Source: Psychrobacillus sp. OK028 (GTDB lineage: Bacteria; Bacillota; Bacilli; Bacillales_A; Planococcaceae). From it: 64,000 nucleotides of DNA. Positions 51,059 to 61,107 of the stretch are shown piece by piece. Made by a program: the position numbers and the translations under genes. Under the pieces are notes generated by a model. The model did not search any database and was not told the origin of the DNA. It worked only from the letters and a program-made list of their open reading frames with translations. Position 1 is the stretch's first letter, and each line of letters begins with the position of its first letter. The DNA is taken from positions 372,001 to 436,000 of the forward strand of contig NZ_FNHY01000001.1 of assembly GCF_900103605.1 (NCBI RefSeq), written 5' to 3'.

Positions 51059-52816
51059 TTGGGTATTAATCAGTTAACATATGTTTGGACAGCCGTTTTC
51101 CCAATCGCTGTGCTTCTATATTATTTCTTTCGAAAAAAATATGTGAAAAAGTCTGTCTCCACTACTCTGTTTTGGCAGGAGGCAATGAAGGAAACGAAAG
51201 CTTCTCCATATTTGCAACATCTACAGCGGAATGCTTTGTTTTATTTACAAATGCTTGCGATGCTTTTGCTTGTACTAGCTTTAATCCAACCTTATTGGAA
51301 AACGAAAGCCATTGTTGGAGAACAGATTGTATTTATCGTTGATACTTCTGCAACGATGAATGTGAATACGAATAACTCTACTCCTCTTTTTGAAGAGCAT
51401 AAGGATAAAATGCTTCAGCTAGTTGAGCAATTATCAGGGAAGCCACTTACTCTAATCACAACTGGTAATGAACCAACTGTTCTTTTACGCCAAGAAATGA
51501 ATACAGAGCAAATGATAAAAGAGATTAACAAACTTGAGATCAACTATGAAACAGAAAATATGTCTAAATCATTGGATTTTGCGCAATCTTTTTTTCAAAA
51601 TAAAGCAACTTCAGTTTACGTCTTTACCGATAAATTAGATAGGAAAAATCTTCCGTTACAATATGAAAATGTGAGCTGGAATATCGAAGCTTTAGAATCA
51701 AATAGTACGAATATTTCTATTAAACGTTTCGGTGCAACAGAGACTGCAAATGGAATCTCTACGTTAATTCAACTTGAAAATCAGTCAGATAAAGAGACTA
51801 ATACAGAGCTAACGATATCAAACGAAGAAAAGAAATTAGTTTCGGAGATTGTTAAACTACCGCCAAAAGAAACGATTACGTTATCATTTGATGAACTTAA
51901 AAATTCAAGTTATTTGAGAGCATCTATAGATATTAAAGATTCATACCAATTAGATAATGAGATTATTGTCTTCATGCAGGAACAATTGTCTAATGTTTTC
52001 ATCGATAGCTCCATTCATTCGCTCGTTCGAACAGCCTTTCAATCATTAGATATTAATGTAAGCAGTGTACCTTCAGAACAAGTGGGTCTTATAAAAGAAG
52101 AGGGGATTATTGTCACCAATCAATTCGGAATAGAGGATTATAGTGAAAGACCAACCTTATATATTGGTAGAAATGATACATCTCCTAAGGAAGTAAATGG
52201 AATAGTGCATACAACGGAATCTCCGTTATTTGCTTTTGCTGATTTATCCGATATTTATGTGAGTTCGGTTTATCCGCCTGTAGACGACTATACTACAATT
52301 GCTTCGGTTGGAGAGGATCCATTTATTCAAATCTCACCATCGGGCGATATCCTAATCCTTTCAGATATTCAAATGACAGATTGGCCACTGAGTCCTACGT
52401 TTCCACTATTTATGTGGAGTGTGAAGGAGCATCTTTCGGCAGGAAGTGATTACATTGGGACATTTACACCCAATGAGCGAAAGGCTCTATCCCTTGGTGC
52501 TACAGAAGAGTGGGAAATTTATACGATGAATGATGAGTATGAATATACGATTGAAAATGGTGGGAAATTCCTTGCACCAAGTAAACCTGGTTTATATGTA
52601 CTGCGTTCAAACGATGTAGAGAAGAACCTTTCTGTAATATTGTCTCAAGAAGAAAAAGTAGTTGATAAAGGCACTTCATATAAAGTTTCTGGGCAGCAAA
52701 TGGAAGTAAACGATGAACACCAAGCTCATTCCTTTGTTCCTTATATATTGATGTTATTAGTACTTTTATTTGTTATAGAGTGGGAGGTGCAAAGACGACG
52801 TGGATTTACGAGTTGA
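51059..52816 (+). CDS. BatA-type VWA membrane protein
   Basis: A 585-residue protein. The N-terminus (TYVWTAVFPIAVLLYYFFRKKYVKKSVSTTLFW ... LQMLAMLLLVLALIQPYW) is the BatA N-terminal membrane pair. A VWA domain follows (about 85-215) with the metal site FIVDTSATMN (DxSxT) and FTDKLDRK. The middle and end are beta-rich and extracellular, and a last helix FVPYILMLLVLLFVIEW anchors it. TTG 51059 follows GAGGTGAAG. It overlaps the next gene by 17 bases. The Bat system was named for aerotolerance in Bacteroides; the actual role here is unknown. Confidence 0.9.
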   Translation: MGINQLTYVWTAVFPIAVLLYYFFRKKYVKKSVSTTLFWQEAMKETKASPYLQHLQRNALFYLQMLAMLLLVLALIQPYWKTKAIVGEQIVFIVDTSATMNVNTNNSTPLFEEHKDKMLQLVEQLSGKPLTLITTGNEPTVLLRQEMNTEQMIKEINKLEINYETENMSKSLDFAQSFFQNKATSVYVFTDKLDRKNLPLQYENVSWNIEALESNSTNISIKRFGATETANGISTLIQLENQSDKETNTELTISNEEKKLVSEIVKLPPKETITLSFDELKNSSYLRASIDIKDSYQLDNEIIVFMQEQLSNVFIDSSIHSLVRTAFQSLDINVSSVPSEQVGLIKEEGIIVTNQFGIEDYSERPTLYIGRNDTSPKEVNGIVHTTESPLFAFADLSDIYVSSVYPPVDDYTTIASVGEDPFIQISPSGDILILSDIQMTDWPLSPTFPLFMWSVKEHLSAGSDYIGTFTPNERKALSLGATEEWEIYTMNDEYEYTIENGGKFLAPSKPGLYVLRSNDVEKNLSVILSQEEKVVDKGTSYKVSGQQMEVNDEHQAHSFVPYILMLLVLLFVIEWEVQRRRGFTS

Positions 52817-55397
52817 CCAACCACTATGGCTATTGCTATTAATTCCTATTGGTATTTATTTTTTGGGGGCATGGGGTAAAGATAAGAAGTACTTGAAAAC
52901 AGAAGGAAAAATAGTATTCTATTTAAGAATTATCGCTATTCTATGCTTAATATTAGGGATCACAAATCCTTATTTATTATTACCAATTAAGGAAGAACAG
53001 ATAATATTTTTGGTAGACAGATCTGCTTCTTTACAAGGAACTGATCAGCAAATTACGGAGTGGATAGACGAGAGCTTGCATTCTAAAAATGCTTCCCATC
53101 TGGTAGGAGTTTATACTTTTGCTGAGGATTTTCAAACAGAAGTTGCGTTGACTGATGGAGAAGTGAACTTACCCGTTTTTACTCCTATGATAGAGCCTAG
53201 TAATACAGATTTAGCAAAAGCCTTACAGCTTTCAACTGGAATTATAGAGCCTAACAAGGCAACACGAATTGTCCTCTTTACGGATGGACTAGAAACGACA
53301 GGGTCTGTCAGTGATGAAATAGTAAAAATTGCTGGCGGGAATGTCACGATAGATGTTGTTCCAATGGCAAGATTATCTTCGGAAGATGTTGCAATAACTT
53401 CCTTTGAGACGCCACCTGTGGCTTTTGAAGGAGAGCAGCAACAACTAAATGTCACAATTGAGGCGACAATTGCTACAGTGGCAGAATTACTTCTATATCA
53501 AAATGATCAGCTAATTACACGAGAACAAATTAATCTAGAACCTGGCACCAATACGTATACATTTAGAAATTCATCGAAAGGGGAAGGATTACTGAAATAT
53601 GAAGCTCAAGTAGTATTGGCAGAGGATGGTCTAATTGAAAATAACAAGCTGACAAGTGTCACAAATGTGGAGAGACCTCCAAGACTTTTAATTGTCACCC
53701 ATGATGGTAATTCTTCTAATATTGCGACTGTGATTGATCAACAGGCTATAGATACAGATGCCATTGATGCAAGTGAGCTACCTTTTGATTTATCGAATTA
53801 TTTAGCATACGACGCAATAATATTTGATAATGTCCCAGGTCATGTTGTAGGTGAACAAAAGATGACGGTCATTGAACAGGCAGTGAAGAACTTTGGTGTC
53901 GGCTTTATGATGGTTGGTGGGAACAATAGCTTTGGTTTAGGAGGCTATTTTAAGAGTCCCATTGAGCGATTATTACCTGTTGAGATGGAGATAAAAGGAA
54001 AACAGCAACTTCCTTCTCTGGGATTAGTCATTGTAATGGACAGGTCAGGAAGTATGAGTGGAACAAAATTAGAATATGCGAAGGAAGCTGCTGCGCGTTC
54101 TGTGGAAATGCTTCGAGAAGGAGACACACTTGGGTTTATCGCATTTGATGATCGACCTTGGGAAATTATAGAGGCTGCTCCATTAAATGATCAAGAAACC
54201 GCTGTCGAAAGTATACTATCGGTAGGGTCTGGCGGAGGAACAGAAATATATACAAGCTTAGCTCTAGCATACGAAAAATTATCACCTCTCAAATTACAAC
54301 GCAAACATATTATATTATTGACGGATGGTCAGTCAAGTACGAGCAACGACTATCAAACGCTGTTAGAGGATGGAAAGAATAATTTAATAACTGTTTCCAC
54401 TGTTGCAGTTGGTCAAGATGCGGATAGATCATTATTAGAAAGTTTAGCAGAAATGGGAGGGGGCACGTTTTACGATGTCCAAGATGAATCTACTATACCT
54501 GCAATAATGTCCACCGAGACTGCAATGATATCGAGAACTTATATCGAGGATAATCCATTCTATCCAACAATTTATGGTGATGCAGCGTGGACGAGCTTAT
54601 TTGCAGAAGGTGTACCGCAAATGAATGCTTATATTGCAACTACACCGAAACAAACAGCATCTGTTATTGCAGAAAGTGAAAAAGAGGATCCTGTATTAGC
54701 AGAATGGATGTACGGTCTCGGTCGCACGATTGCATTTACATCAGATTCAACGGGTGAATGGAGCGGAGATTTTGCAAGATGGGGTAATTGGAGTGATTTT
54801 TGGAATACGGCCGTATCAAGATTACTACCGGCCTATACTGAGGTACCATTCTCTATTCAAAAGTCATCAGATGAATCATTCACGGTAACAGATCCAACAG
54901 GTACATCGTCCTTTTTAGAAATTGCAGCTGTTAATGAACGAGGAGAGGAGCTTTCGGTTACATCTGAAGCTCTTGCGCCTGGTAAAGCAAGAGTAACAGT
55001 TGACAGTGATCCTGGGCTTGTGTTTTTCCGTATTTCAAATGAACAGGATGCAGTATACCAAGCCGGCATTTCCATACCTTATAGCGAGGAATACAAAATA
55101 CAAAAGCCAAATACAGCAATTTTGGAGATGATTTCAGCAAAAACAGCTGGTAAGCTATTGACGGAACCTTCCGAGGCTTTCCGTAAAATGGAGCTCTCGA
55201 GCTCGGAGAAACAATCTATCCAACAATTACTTTTAATGATTGCCATTCTTTTATTTTTCATTGATATAACGATCAGACGATTCGGTTTCCATCTATTACT
55301 TGCACCATTCAAAAGAACACGTAAAAAAATGAAACCAGAAAATTCTACTCATGCTACGAATTTAGGGAAATTAGTAAGTGGAAAGAAAAAACGATAA
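52800..55397 (+). CDS. Double-VWA membrane protein with GATase-like region
   Basis: An 865-residue protein. Two N-terminal helices (LWLLLLIPIGIYFLGAWG, IVFYLRIIAILCLILGITNP), a first VWA domain at about 65-200 with FLVDRSASLQG, an Ig-like and a class-I GATase-like part at about 200-400 (LLIVTHDG, DAIIFDNVPGHVVGE), a second VWA domain at about 405-580 with IVMDRSGSMSG and the full DxSxS metal site, a GATase-like second half, and a C-terminal helix (LLLMIAILLFFIDITIRRF). The protein ends the operon. GTG 52800 lies 17 bases before the stop of the preceding gene. Substrate and partners are unknown; MoxR chaperones often remodel VWA proteins. Confidence 0.9.
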   Translation: MDLRVDQPLWLLLLIPIGIYFLGAWGKDKKYLKTEGKIVFYLRIIAILCLILGITNPYLLLPIKEEQIIFLVDRSASLQGTDQQITEWIDESLHSKNASHLVGVYTFAEDFQTEVALTDGEVNLPVFTPMIEPSNTDLAKALQLSTGIIEPNKATRIVLFTDGLETTGSVSDEIVKIAGGNVTIDVVPMARLSSEDVAITSFETPPVAFEGEQQQLNVTIEATIATVAELLLYQNDQLITREQINLEPGTNTYTFRNSSKGEGLLKYEAQVVLAEDGLIENNKLTSVTNVERPPRLLIVTHDGNSSNIATVIDQQAIDTDAIDASELPFDLSNYLAYDAIIFDNVPGHVVGEQKMTVIEQAVKNFGVGFMMVGGNNSFGLGGYFKSPIERLLPVEMEIKGKQQLPSLGLVIVMDRSGSMSGTKLEYAKEAAARSVEMLREGDTLGFIAFDDRPWEIIEAAPLNDQETAVESILSVGSGGGTEIYTSLALAYEKLSPLKLQRKHIILLTDGQSSTSNDYQTLLEDGKNNLITVSTVAVGQDADRSLLESLAEMGGGTFYDVQDESTIPAIMSTETAMISRTYIEDNPFYPTIYGDAAWTSLFAEGVPQMNAYIATTPKQTASVIAESEKEDPVLAEWMYGLGRTIAFTSDSTGEWSGDFARWGNWSDFWNTAVSRLLPAYTEVPFSIQKSSDESFTVTDPTGTSSFLEIAAVNERGEELSVTSEALAPGKARVTVDSDPGLVFFRISNEQDAVYQAGISIPYSEEYKIQKPNTAILEMISAKTAGKLLTEPSEAFRKMELSSSEKQSIQQLLLMIAILLFFIDITIRRFGFHLLLAPFKRTRKKMKPENSTHATNLGKLVSGKKKR

Positions 55398-55406
55398 GTA
55401 ATATAA

Positions 55407-55450
55407 AAAATAACCGTTAATGAGCCCTTGCTCACTAACGGTTATTTTTT
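55407..55450. terminator. Bidirectional terminator after the MoxR/VWA operon
   Basis: AAATAACCGTTAATGAG / CTCACTAACGGTTATTT stem with a 6-base loop, A-run before and T-run after; it ends the operon and the convergent MFS gene. Confidence 0.93.
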
Positions 55451-55472
55451 CTAACCTTAGTTTCCTTATTGT

Positions 55473-56657
55473 TTATATAATTGGTTTTTTTCTTTTAATC
55501 CAAACAAGTGTGATTGCCCACGAGCCTAACAAAATAATAGAACCTACAATGAAAGGATAATTAATATTAATATCAAAAAACATTCCCGCAAGTGCTGGGC
55601 CAACCATACTTCCTAAACTCATATAGGCATTATTCATTCCTGCTGCAAACCCTTGTTCATTTCCCGCCAATTTAGATATAACCGTATTTACGGCTGGACG
55701 AATGAGCGTTGTAGCGGTAGAGAATATTGATGCAACTAGTAACACTAGCGCAAAACCATCTACTACGAAGAATAGTAGGAAAGCAATAGCAGCAACAATT
55801 AGATTAATTAGAATAACATTCAATTCACCAAATCGTTTAAATAGTTTCTCCACTACCAATGTTTGTACGATAACACCGATAAATCCACCGACTGTTAATA
55901 CAACAGCAATATCTTGTGGAGTATAATTATATTTGTGATCTACGTACAACGAAAAGGTCGTTTGGAAATTAGCAATACCAAAAGTGAAAACAAATATGAT
56001 GATTAACATCATAAAATAAGGTGTCTTTACTGAATTTTTCATTTGAGTTAATATATTTTCGCGTTTTTTAGGTTCCGGTGGAATCTCTGAAACAGCATTT
56101 TTTATATCAGGTAGGATGATTAATGAAATAACTGCTGCTATAACTGCTGCGACAGAAGCCATATAAAACGGGAAGGTTAAACTTACTTTTGCTAAAAATC
56201 CACCAATTGCGGGACCAACCATAAATCCTAGAGACATAGAAGCTCCTAGGAATCCCATTCCTTTTCCACGCTCTTCTAAAGATGTAATATCCGCAACAAA
56301 GGCCATTGTAGCTGGTATTAAAAAGGCGCCTCCTATCCCACTTACAAATCGAGCTGTGTACAACATCCATTCATGAGTTGCTAACCCAAACCATAATTGA
56401 GAGGCTGAAAATATAATCAATCCTACCATGATTAATTTTTTGCGTCCTAACGTATCAGAAAGGTCACCAGCTAAAGGAGAAAATAAAAATTGTCCAAAAG
56501 CAAATGATGCTATGATAAACCCAAGTGCTTGACCTGCTACACCAAAGGTCTCTAAATATTGGGGCATAACTGGTATTACTAAACCTATCCCAGACATTGC
56601 TATGAACATATTGAACATTAAAATATACAATGCAGAGTTGTTTGTTTTCTTCGCCAT
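55473..56657 (-). CDS. MFS drug-efflux-type transporter
   Basis: A 394-residue, 12-helix MFS transporter of the DHA1 group: MFIAMSGIGLVIPVMPQYLE in TM1, motif A GDLSDTLGRKKL between TM2 and TM3, and motif C GASMSLGFMVGPAIGGFLA in TM5. It is a proton antiporter of the NorA/TetA-like type; the substrate is not predictable. ATG 56657 follows AGCAGGAATTTT. Convergent with the MoxR/VWA operon. No regulator next to it. Confidence 0.88.
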   Translation of the reverse strand: MAKKTNNSALYILMFNMFIAMSGIGLVIPVMPQYLETFGVAGQALGFIIASFAFGQFLFSPLAGDLSDTLGRKKLIMVGLIIFSASQLWFGLATHEWMLYTARFVSGIGGAFLIPATMAFVADITSLEERGKGMGFLGASMSLGFMVGPAIGGFLAKVSLTFPFYMASVAAVIAAVISLIILPDIKNAVSEIPPEPKKRENILTQMKNSVKTPYFMMLIIIFVFTFGIANFQTTFSLYVDHKYNYTPQDIAVVLTVGGFIGVIVQTLVVEKLFKRFGELNVILINLIVAAIAFLLFFVVDGFALVLLVASIFSTATTLIRPAVNTVISKLAGNEQGFAAGMNNAYMSLGSMVGPALAGMFFDININYPFIVGSIILLGSWAITLVWIKRKKPII

Positions 56658-56783
56658 AAAATTCCTGCTTTCTGTAAATACTTATACACGTCTATCGATT
56701 CTACCATATTCCGGTTAGAATAAAAACTTTCGTGGAACGAATTATAATTTTTAGAAGAAGTACAAAAAAACTAGACATGCCGT

Positions 56784-56886
56784 TGATTTCCGCTTCGGTC
56801 GGACGCTTTCCGTGGGCACGGCTCGAGCCTGTAGTCTCTCCCTCGTGCTATTCCCACTGGAGTCGCCGACCTGCGCTACAATCAAT
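56784..56886 (+). repeat. R1 repeat, core copy without palindrome
   Basis: Left arm TGATTTCCGCTTCGGTCGGACG, GTGGGCACGGCTCGAGCC centre and right arm CTGGAGTCGCCGACCTGCGC to TACAATCAAT. The lead sequence is missing and neither palindrome A nor B is present. Confidence 0.8.
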
Positions 56887-57067
56887 AATAACCTCTTTAG
56901 TATAAGAGAACTTACATACAATATCGCATTTTTTTATCTATCATTGCACTACATTCCAAATCTTAAAAGATTACGGGTAATTGGATGAATGTTCACTAAA
57001 ACTTTGCCCCATCTTTTTATGTAAAGGATAAGCCATACCAAATCTCTACGTATAGTACTACTCACTT

Positions 57068-57197
57068 ATTGATTGGAGAGTAAGGTGGCGACTTCTGCGG
57101 GATGAGTGAGACAGATGAGATATCACAGCGGCGCACAAGCGACGGTGATAGCTCATCGCTCACCCCGCGAAAAGCGTCCACCTGAAACGGAAATCAT
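57068..57197 (-). repeat. R1 repeat, inverted copy with palindrome type A
   Basis: On the minus strand: TGATTTCCGTTTCAGGTGGACG, CGCGGGGTGAGCGATGAGC, palindrome arms at 57114-57126 and 57145-57157 (the type A pair of 9623-9666), then CATCCCGCAGAAGTCGCCACC to CAATCAAT. The lead sequence is absent. Confidence 0.82.
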
Positions 57198-57270
57198 AGG
57201 CTTAATTATTCTTACATGTCATTTGAGCCAAGTGGTCATGGGCTTCTATTATATACGCAAAATTATAAAA

Positions 57271-57294
57271 AGAGTCGTCATAATTGACGACTCT
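57271..57294 (-). terminator. Terminator of the pot operon
   Basis: AGAGTCGTCA / TGACGACTCT stem, 4-base loop, with T-rich sequence following on the minus strand. Confidence 0.88.
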
Positions 57295-57299
57295 CTAAT

Positions 57300-58373
57300 T
57301 TAGTTAGAGCTCATTTTAAATTCTAAAAACAGCTCATTATATTTACCGAGCATTTCAAGCCCTAAGTTTTTGTATACTTCTAGATTTTCTCTCGATTCCT
57401 CTGGAGGATAGAATCTTTCATCCGAAGTAACTTCTTCATCCATTAATGCAACTGCTGCAGTGTTTGGTGTTGAGTATCCAACATAATCTGCATTTTGAGC
57501 TGCAACTTCTGCATCTAACATAAAATTAATGAACTCATGTGCACCTTCTACATTTGCGGCAGTTTTAGGTATAACCATATTATCAAACCATAGATTAGAC
57601 CCCTCTTCAGGCACTGCGTAATCTAAACCTTCATTTTCCCACATCATGTCAGCAGCTTGACCAGAGAACGTAACTGCTACGGAAGCTTCCTCATTTATCA
57701 TTAGCTGAGTAACTTCGTCTCCAATAATTGCTTTTACATTTGGAGTTAATTCTTTTAACTTAGCTGTGGCCTCTAGTAATTCTTTTTCATCTGTAGAATT
57801 CAGAGAATAGCCTAAGCTGTTTAGTCCCATACCAATGATTTCACGAGCTCCATCTACTAGCAATACTTCACCCTCTAATGACGGATCCCATAGTGCATCC
57901 CAGCTTTCAAAGGATTGTCCATCTAAAAGGGCAGGATTGAATACAATTCCAACGGTTCCCCAGAAATAAGGAATAGAGTATTTGTTTTTTGGATCGAATG
58001 CTAAATCTAAAAAGTACGGATCAATATTACTCATGTTTGGTATTTTAGAATGATCAATTTCTAGCAATAAATCATTTTCCTTCATCTTTTCAATTGCATA
58101 CTCTGAAGGTACAGCAATATCATAAGAAGTACCGCCTTGTTCAATTTTTGTCATCATAGCTTCATTCGAGTCAAACGTTTCATATACGACACGATATCCC
58201 GATTCTTCTTCAAATTGCGTGATTAAATCAGGATCAATATATTCTCCCCAATTATAAATCGTTAAAGTATCATTACCTGCATTACCAGAGCTTTGGTTTA
58301 AATAGTTATTAACACCAAATAAAATGATACAAACAACAACAATTGCTATTGCTGCTCTTGTTATTTCTTTCAT
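57300..58373 (-). CDS. potD: Spermidine/putrescine-binding protein
   Basis: A 357-residue solute-binding protein: TLTIYNWGEYIDPDLITQFEEESG, EQGGTSYDIAVPSEYAIEKM and the C-terminal GYSTPNTAAVALM are PotD hallmarks. The N-terminus has a hydrophobic helix (RAAIAIVVVCIILFGVNNYL) but no lipobox after it, so it is probably held by an uncleaved signal anchor. ATG 58373 overlaps the potC stop (ATGA). Last gene of potABCD. Confidence 0.92.
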   Translation of the reverse strand: MKEITRAAIAIVVVCIILFGVNNYLNQSSGNAGNDTLTIYNWGEYIDPDLITQFEEESGYRVVYETFDSNEAMMTKIEQGGTSYDIAVPSEYAIEKMKENDLLLEIDHSKIPNMSNIDPYFLDLAFDPKNKYSIPYFWGTVGIVFNPALLDGQSFESWDALWDPSLEGEVLLVDGAREIIGMGLNSLGYSLNSTDEKELLEATAKLKELTPNVKAIIGDEVTQLMINEEASVAVTFSGQAADMMWENEGLDYAVPEEGSNLWFDNMVIPKTAANVEGAHEFINFMLDAEVAAQNADYVGYSTPNTAAVALMDEEVTSDERFYPPEESRENLEVYKNLGLEMLGKYNELFLEFKMSSN

Positions 58374-59173
58374 TTTCGAACCCCCATTCCGACAGGGTTT
58401 TTCCCACGTTGGCTAACAAAATAATAACCAACAACAAGAAGAAGTGTCACGATAAAGACAATTCCAGATAATGCATTAATAGTTAATGTAATACCGGTTC
58501 TTGCCATAGAATAAATTTCGACAGAAAGCGTGCTAAAGCCATTTCCTGTTACAAAAAAAGTAACCGCAAAATCGTCCAAAGAATAGGTTAATGCCATAAA
58601 AAATCCTGCGAAAATACCAGGCTTTATAAATGGAATAATAACGCGAGTCAAAATATCACGTTTTGTCGCTCCCAAGTCAGCTGCTGCATCTATTAACGTA
58701 CTATTCATCTCTTGTAGCTTAGGTAATACCATTAACACTACAATAGGAATGCTAAATGCAATATGAGATATTAGAACGGATGCAAATCCAAGTTTTACAC
58801 CAATTGCAGTAAATAGGATTAAAAAAGATGCTCCAATTACAACGTCCGGACTTACGATTAAAACATTATTTAAAGAAAGAATGGATCTACGTAATGATTT
58901 GTTTCGCATGAATACAATACCAATCGAACCGAAAACACCTATAATAGTTGCTATTAGGGCAGATAGTAAAGCGACAATAACGGTATTAAGCAGAATCATA
59001 ATAAGACGAGTATCTGAAAATACTGCAGCGTAATGCTCCCAAGTGAATGATTCAAAACTATTCATGCTTCCGCCACTATTAAAAGAGTAAAAAATTAAAT
59101 AGATAATAGGGGTGTATAATACGATAAATACAAGGGCTAAATAGAACTTCGCTGACTTACTTGTTGTTTCCAT
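58370..59173 (-). CDS. potC: Spermidine/putrescine ABC permease
   Basis: A 267-residue permease with six helices and the EAA-type motif LIDAAADLGATKRDILTRVIIPFIKPGI in the last cytosolic loop, typical of Pot[11 protein letters not shown] from ATG 59173 is preferred (GGGGG lies 9 bases upstream); an earlier in-frame start at 59194 overlaps potB more. Overlaps potB by 17 bases. Confidence 0.93.
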   Translation of the reverse strand: METTSKSAKFYLALVFIVLYTPIIYLIFYSFNSGGSMNSFESFTWEHYAAVFSDTRLIMILLNTVIVALLSALIATIIGVFGSIGIVFMRNKSLRRSILSLNNVLIVSPDVVIGASFLILFTAIGVKLGFASVLISHIAFSIPIVVLMVLPKLQEMNSTLIDAAADLGATKRDILTRVIIPFIKPGIFAGFFMALTYSLDDFAVTFFVTGNGFSTLSVEIYSMARTGITLTINALSGIVFIVTLLLVVGYYFVSQRGKNPVGMGVRK

Positions 59174-59981
59174 TAGACGTAGCCCCCTTATCACGTTGAC
59201 CTGTAATGATCATAATAATTACCATAAATATAATTAAGAAAACGGCGATAGTAGATCCCATTCCCCAGTTTTGTGTAACTAAGAATTGCTGCTCAATAGC
59301 TGTACCTAAAGTAATTACTTTATTCCCTGCGATTAAGCGAGTAATCATGAATAGAGAGAGGGAGGGGATAAATACAGCTTGAATCCCTGCTTTAACACCA
59401 TTAATCGTTAATGGTAAAATTACCTTTGAAAAAGTCGTCCAGCTTGATGCTCCTAAATCCCGACTAGCATCAATTAAAGACGGATTTAATTTATCTAAAG
59501 AGTTAAATATCGGTAAAATCATAAATGGAATAAAAATATAAACCGCTACAAAGACAAAACTAAAATCGGTGAATAGAATTTGCTTTTCCCCAATTCCAAA
59601 AACATTTAAAAAAGCGTTTACGGGACCATACAAGCCAAAAATACCGATAAATGCATAAGTTTTTAAAAGTAAATTAATCCATGACGGAATGATAATTAGT
59701 AATAACCATAATTGTTTATGTTTTGTTTTTGTAAGTAAATAAGCTGTTGGGTATGCAATGACTAAAGTGAAAAATGTTATTAAAAAAGCATACCAAAACG
59801 AGCTAAGCGTTAGCTTTAAGTAAACAGATGAGAAAAAGTTTAAATAATTTTCCAGAGTGAAATTTCCATGTAAATCAAAAAAGGAATAATATGCAATTAA
59901 CGCAATAGGTGCAATAACAAATAATGCAATCCATACATAATAAGGTATTAAGTAAAACGTTTTTGTAGTTTTAGTTTCCAT
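59157..59981 (-). CDS. potB: Spermidine/putrescine ABC permease
   Basis: A 274-residue permease with six helices and [28 protein letters not shown], the PotB-type EAA loop. ATG 59981 (METKTTKTF) has GGAG 9 bases upstream; an in-frame ATG at 59996 would add five residues. Overlaps potA by 11 bases. Confidence 0.93.
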   Translation of the reverse strand: METKTTKTFYLIPYYVWIALFVIAPIALIAYYSFFDLHGNFTLENYLNFFSSVYLKLTLSSFWYAFLITFFTLVIAYPTAYLLTKTKHKQLWLLLIIIPSWINLLLKTYAFIGIFGLYGPVNAFLNVFGIGEKQILFTDFSFVFVAVYIFIPFMILPIFNSLDKLNPSLIDASRDLGASSWTTFSKVILPLTINGVKAGIQAVFIPSLSLFMITRLIAGNKVITLGTAIEQQFLVTQNWGMGSTIAVFLIIFMVIIMIITGQRDKGATSNGNNK

Positions 59982-61077
59982 ATGCGTCTTCTCCATAAGA
60001 CTCTAGACGTTTATCAAATTCTTCTTCTGTTTCATTTAAACGCATTACATGAATTGCCTCTGGATCGAAATCTAAGCCGATAGATTCTCCAACATCTGCT
60101 TTTTTAGTTGAATGTACAAGCCACTCATTACCTTCATCATCATAAGTAGAAAGCTCATAATGTACACCTCTGAATAATTGAGTATCTACTTTTACTTTCA
60201 TTTTCCCTTGTTCTACAGTTGTTATTTCTAAATCCTCTGGACGAATAACAATATCGACTTTTTCATTTGGGTTTAGTCCTTGGTCGACACACTCAAACTC
60301 TTTTCCACCAATTTTCACACGGAAATCTGCGACCATTATACCCGATACAATATTCGATTCTCCTATAAAGTCAGCTACGTAGCGATTTATCGGCTCATCA
60401 TAGATATCCATTGGGGTACCACTTTGCTCAATTTCACCCTCATTTAAAACAAAGATTTCATCAGACATTGCCAGTGCTTCCTCCTGGTCATGTGTTACAA
60501 AAATAAATGTTTTGCCCAGTCTTTGCTGAAGCTCACGAAGCTCATATTGCATTTCTGAACGTAATTTTAAATCTAGTGCTGAAAGCGGCTCATCTAGTAA
60601 AATAATTTCTGGATCGTTTACAATTGCACGTGCGATTGCAACACGCTGTCTTTGCCCACCTGACATTTCAGCAATTTCTCTTTTTTCGTAGCCCACTAAG
60701 TTAACGAATTTCAAAGCTTCTAAAACTTTTTGTTCAATTTCTTTTTTTCCAAGCTTTTTGATGCGAAGGCCGAATGCTACATTTTCAAATACATTTAAAT
60801 GTGGGAATAACGCATAGTCCTGAAAGACTGTATTTACTTGACGTTCATTTGCTGGCACGTTATTAATTAGTTTGCCATTAAAATAGATGCTCCCACTTGT
60901 GGGCTGCATGAATCCTGCAATTAAGCGCAAAATAGTTGTTTTTCCGCAACCAGATGGACCAAGTAAAGTGTAAAACTTCCCTCGTTCTAGCTCTAAGTTG
61001 ATGTTTTTTAATACGATCGTTTCTGCATCATATGATTTGGAAACATTCTCAAATCGAATAATAGTATTATCTGTCAT
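59971..61077 (-). CDS. potA: Spermidine/putrescine ABC ATPase
   Basis: A 368-residue ATPase: Walker [14 protein letters not shown]-loop [11 protein letters not shown], signature [11 protein letters not shown], Walker [13 protein letters not shown], plus the C-terminal TOBE domain ([12 protein letters not shown] and [16 protein letters not shown]). ATG 61077 follows GGAGGTATATT. First gene of potABCD, 30 bp after the regulator gene; likely cotranscribed with it. Confidence 0.95.
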   Translation of the reverse strand: MTDNTIIRFENVSKSYDAETIVLKNINLELERGKFYTLLGPSGCGKTTILRLIAGFMQPTSGSIYFNGKLINNVPANERQVNTVFQDYALFPHLNVFENVAFGLRIKKLGKKEIEQKVLEALKFVNLVGYEKREIAEMSGGQRQRVAIARAIVNDPEIILLDEPLSALDLKLRSEMQYELRELQQRLGKTFIFVTHDQEEALAMSDEIFVLNEGEIEQSGTPMDIYDEPINRYVADFIGESNIVSGIMVADFRVKIGGKEFECVDQGLNPNEKVDIVIRPEDLEITTVEQGKMKVKVDTQLFRGVHYELSTYDDEGNEWLVHSTKKADVGESIGLDFDPEAIHVMRLNETEEEFDKRLESYGEDAYGN

Positions 61078-61107
61078 AATATACCTCCATAGTAGTTTAT
61101 TAAAAGA

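Larger units (their letters stand above)
56658..57270. other. Intergenic stretch with two R1 copies
   Basis: No gene. Two R1 copies (56784-56886 plus orientation, and 57068-57197 minus orientation) flank about 180 bp of A/T-rich sequence without signals I can name. Open frames that appear here lie inside the repeats. Confidence 0.65.

Noticed and set aside
57106-57303. 65-codon plus-strand open frame
   Set aside because: Its start and first half lie inside the inverted R1 copy and it has no ribosome site.
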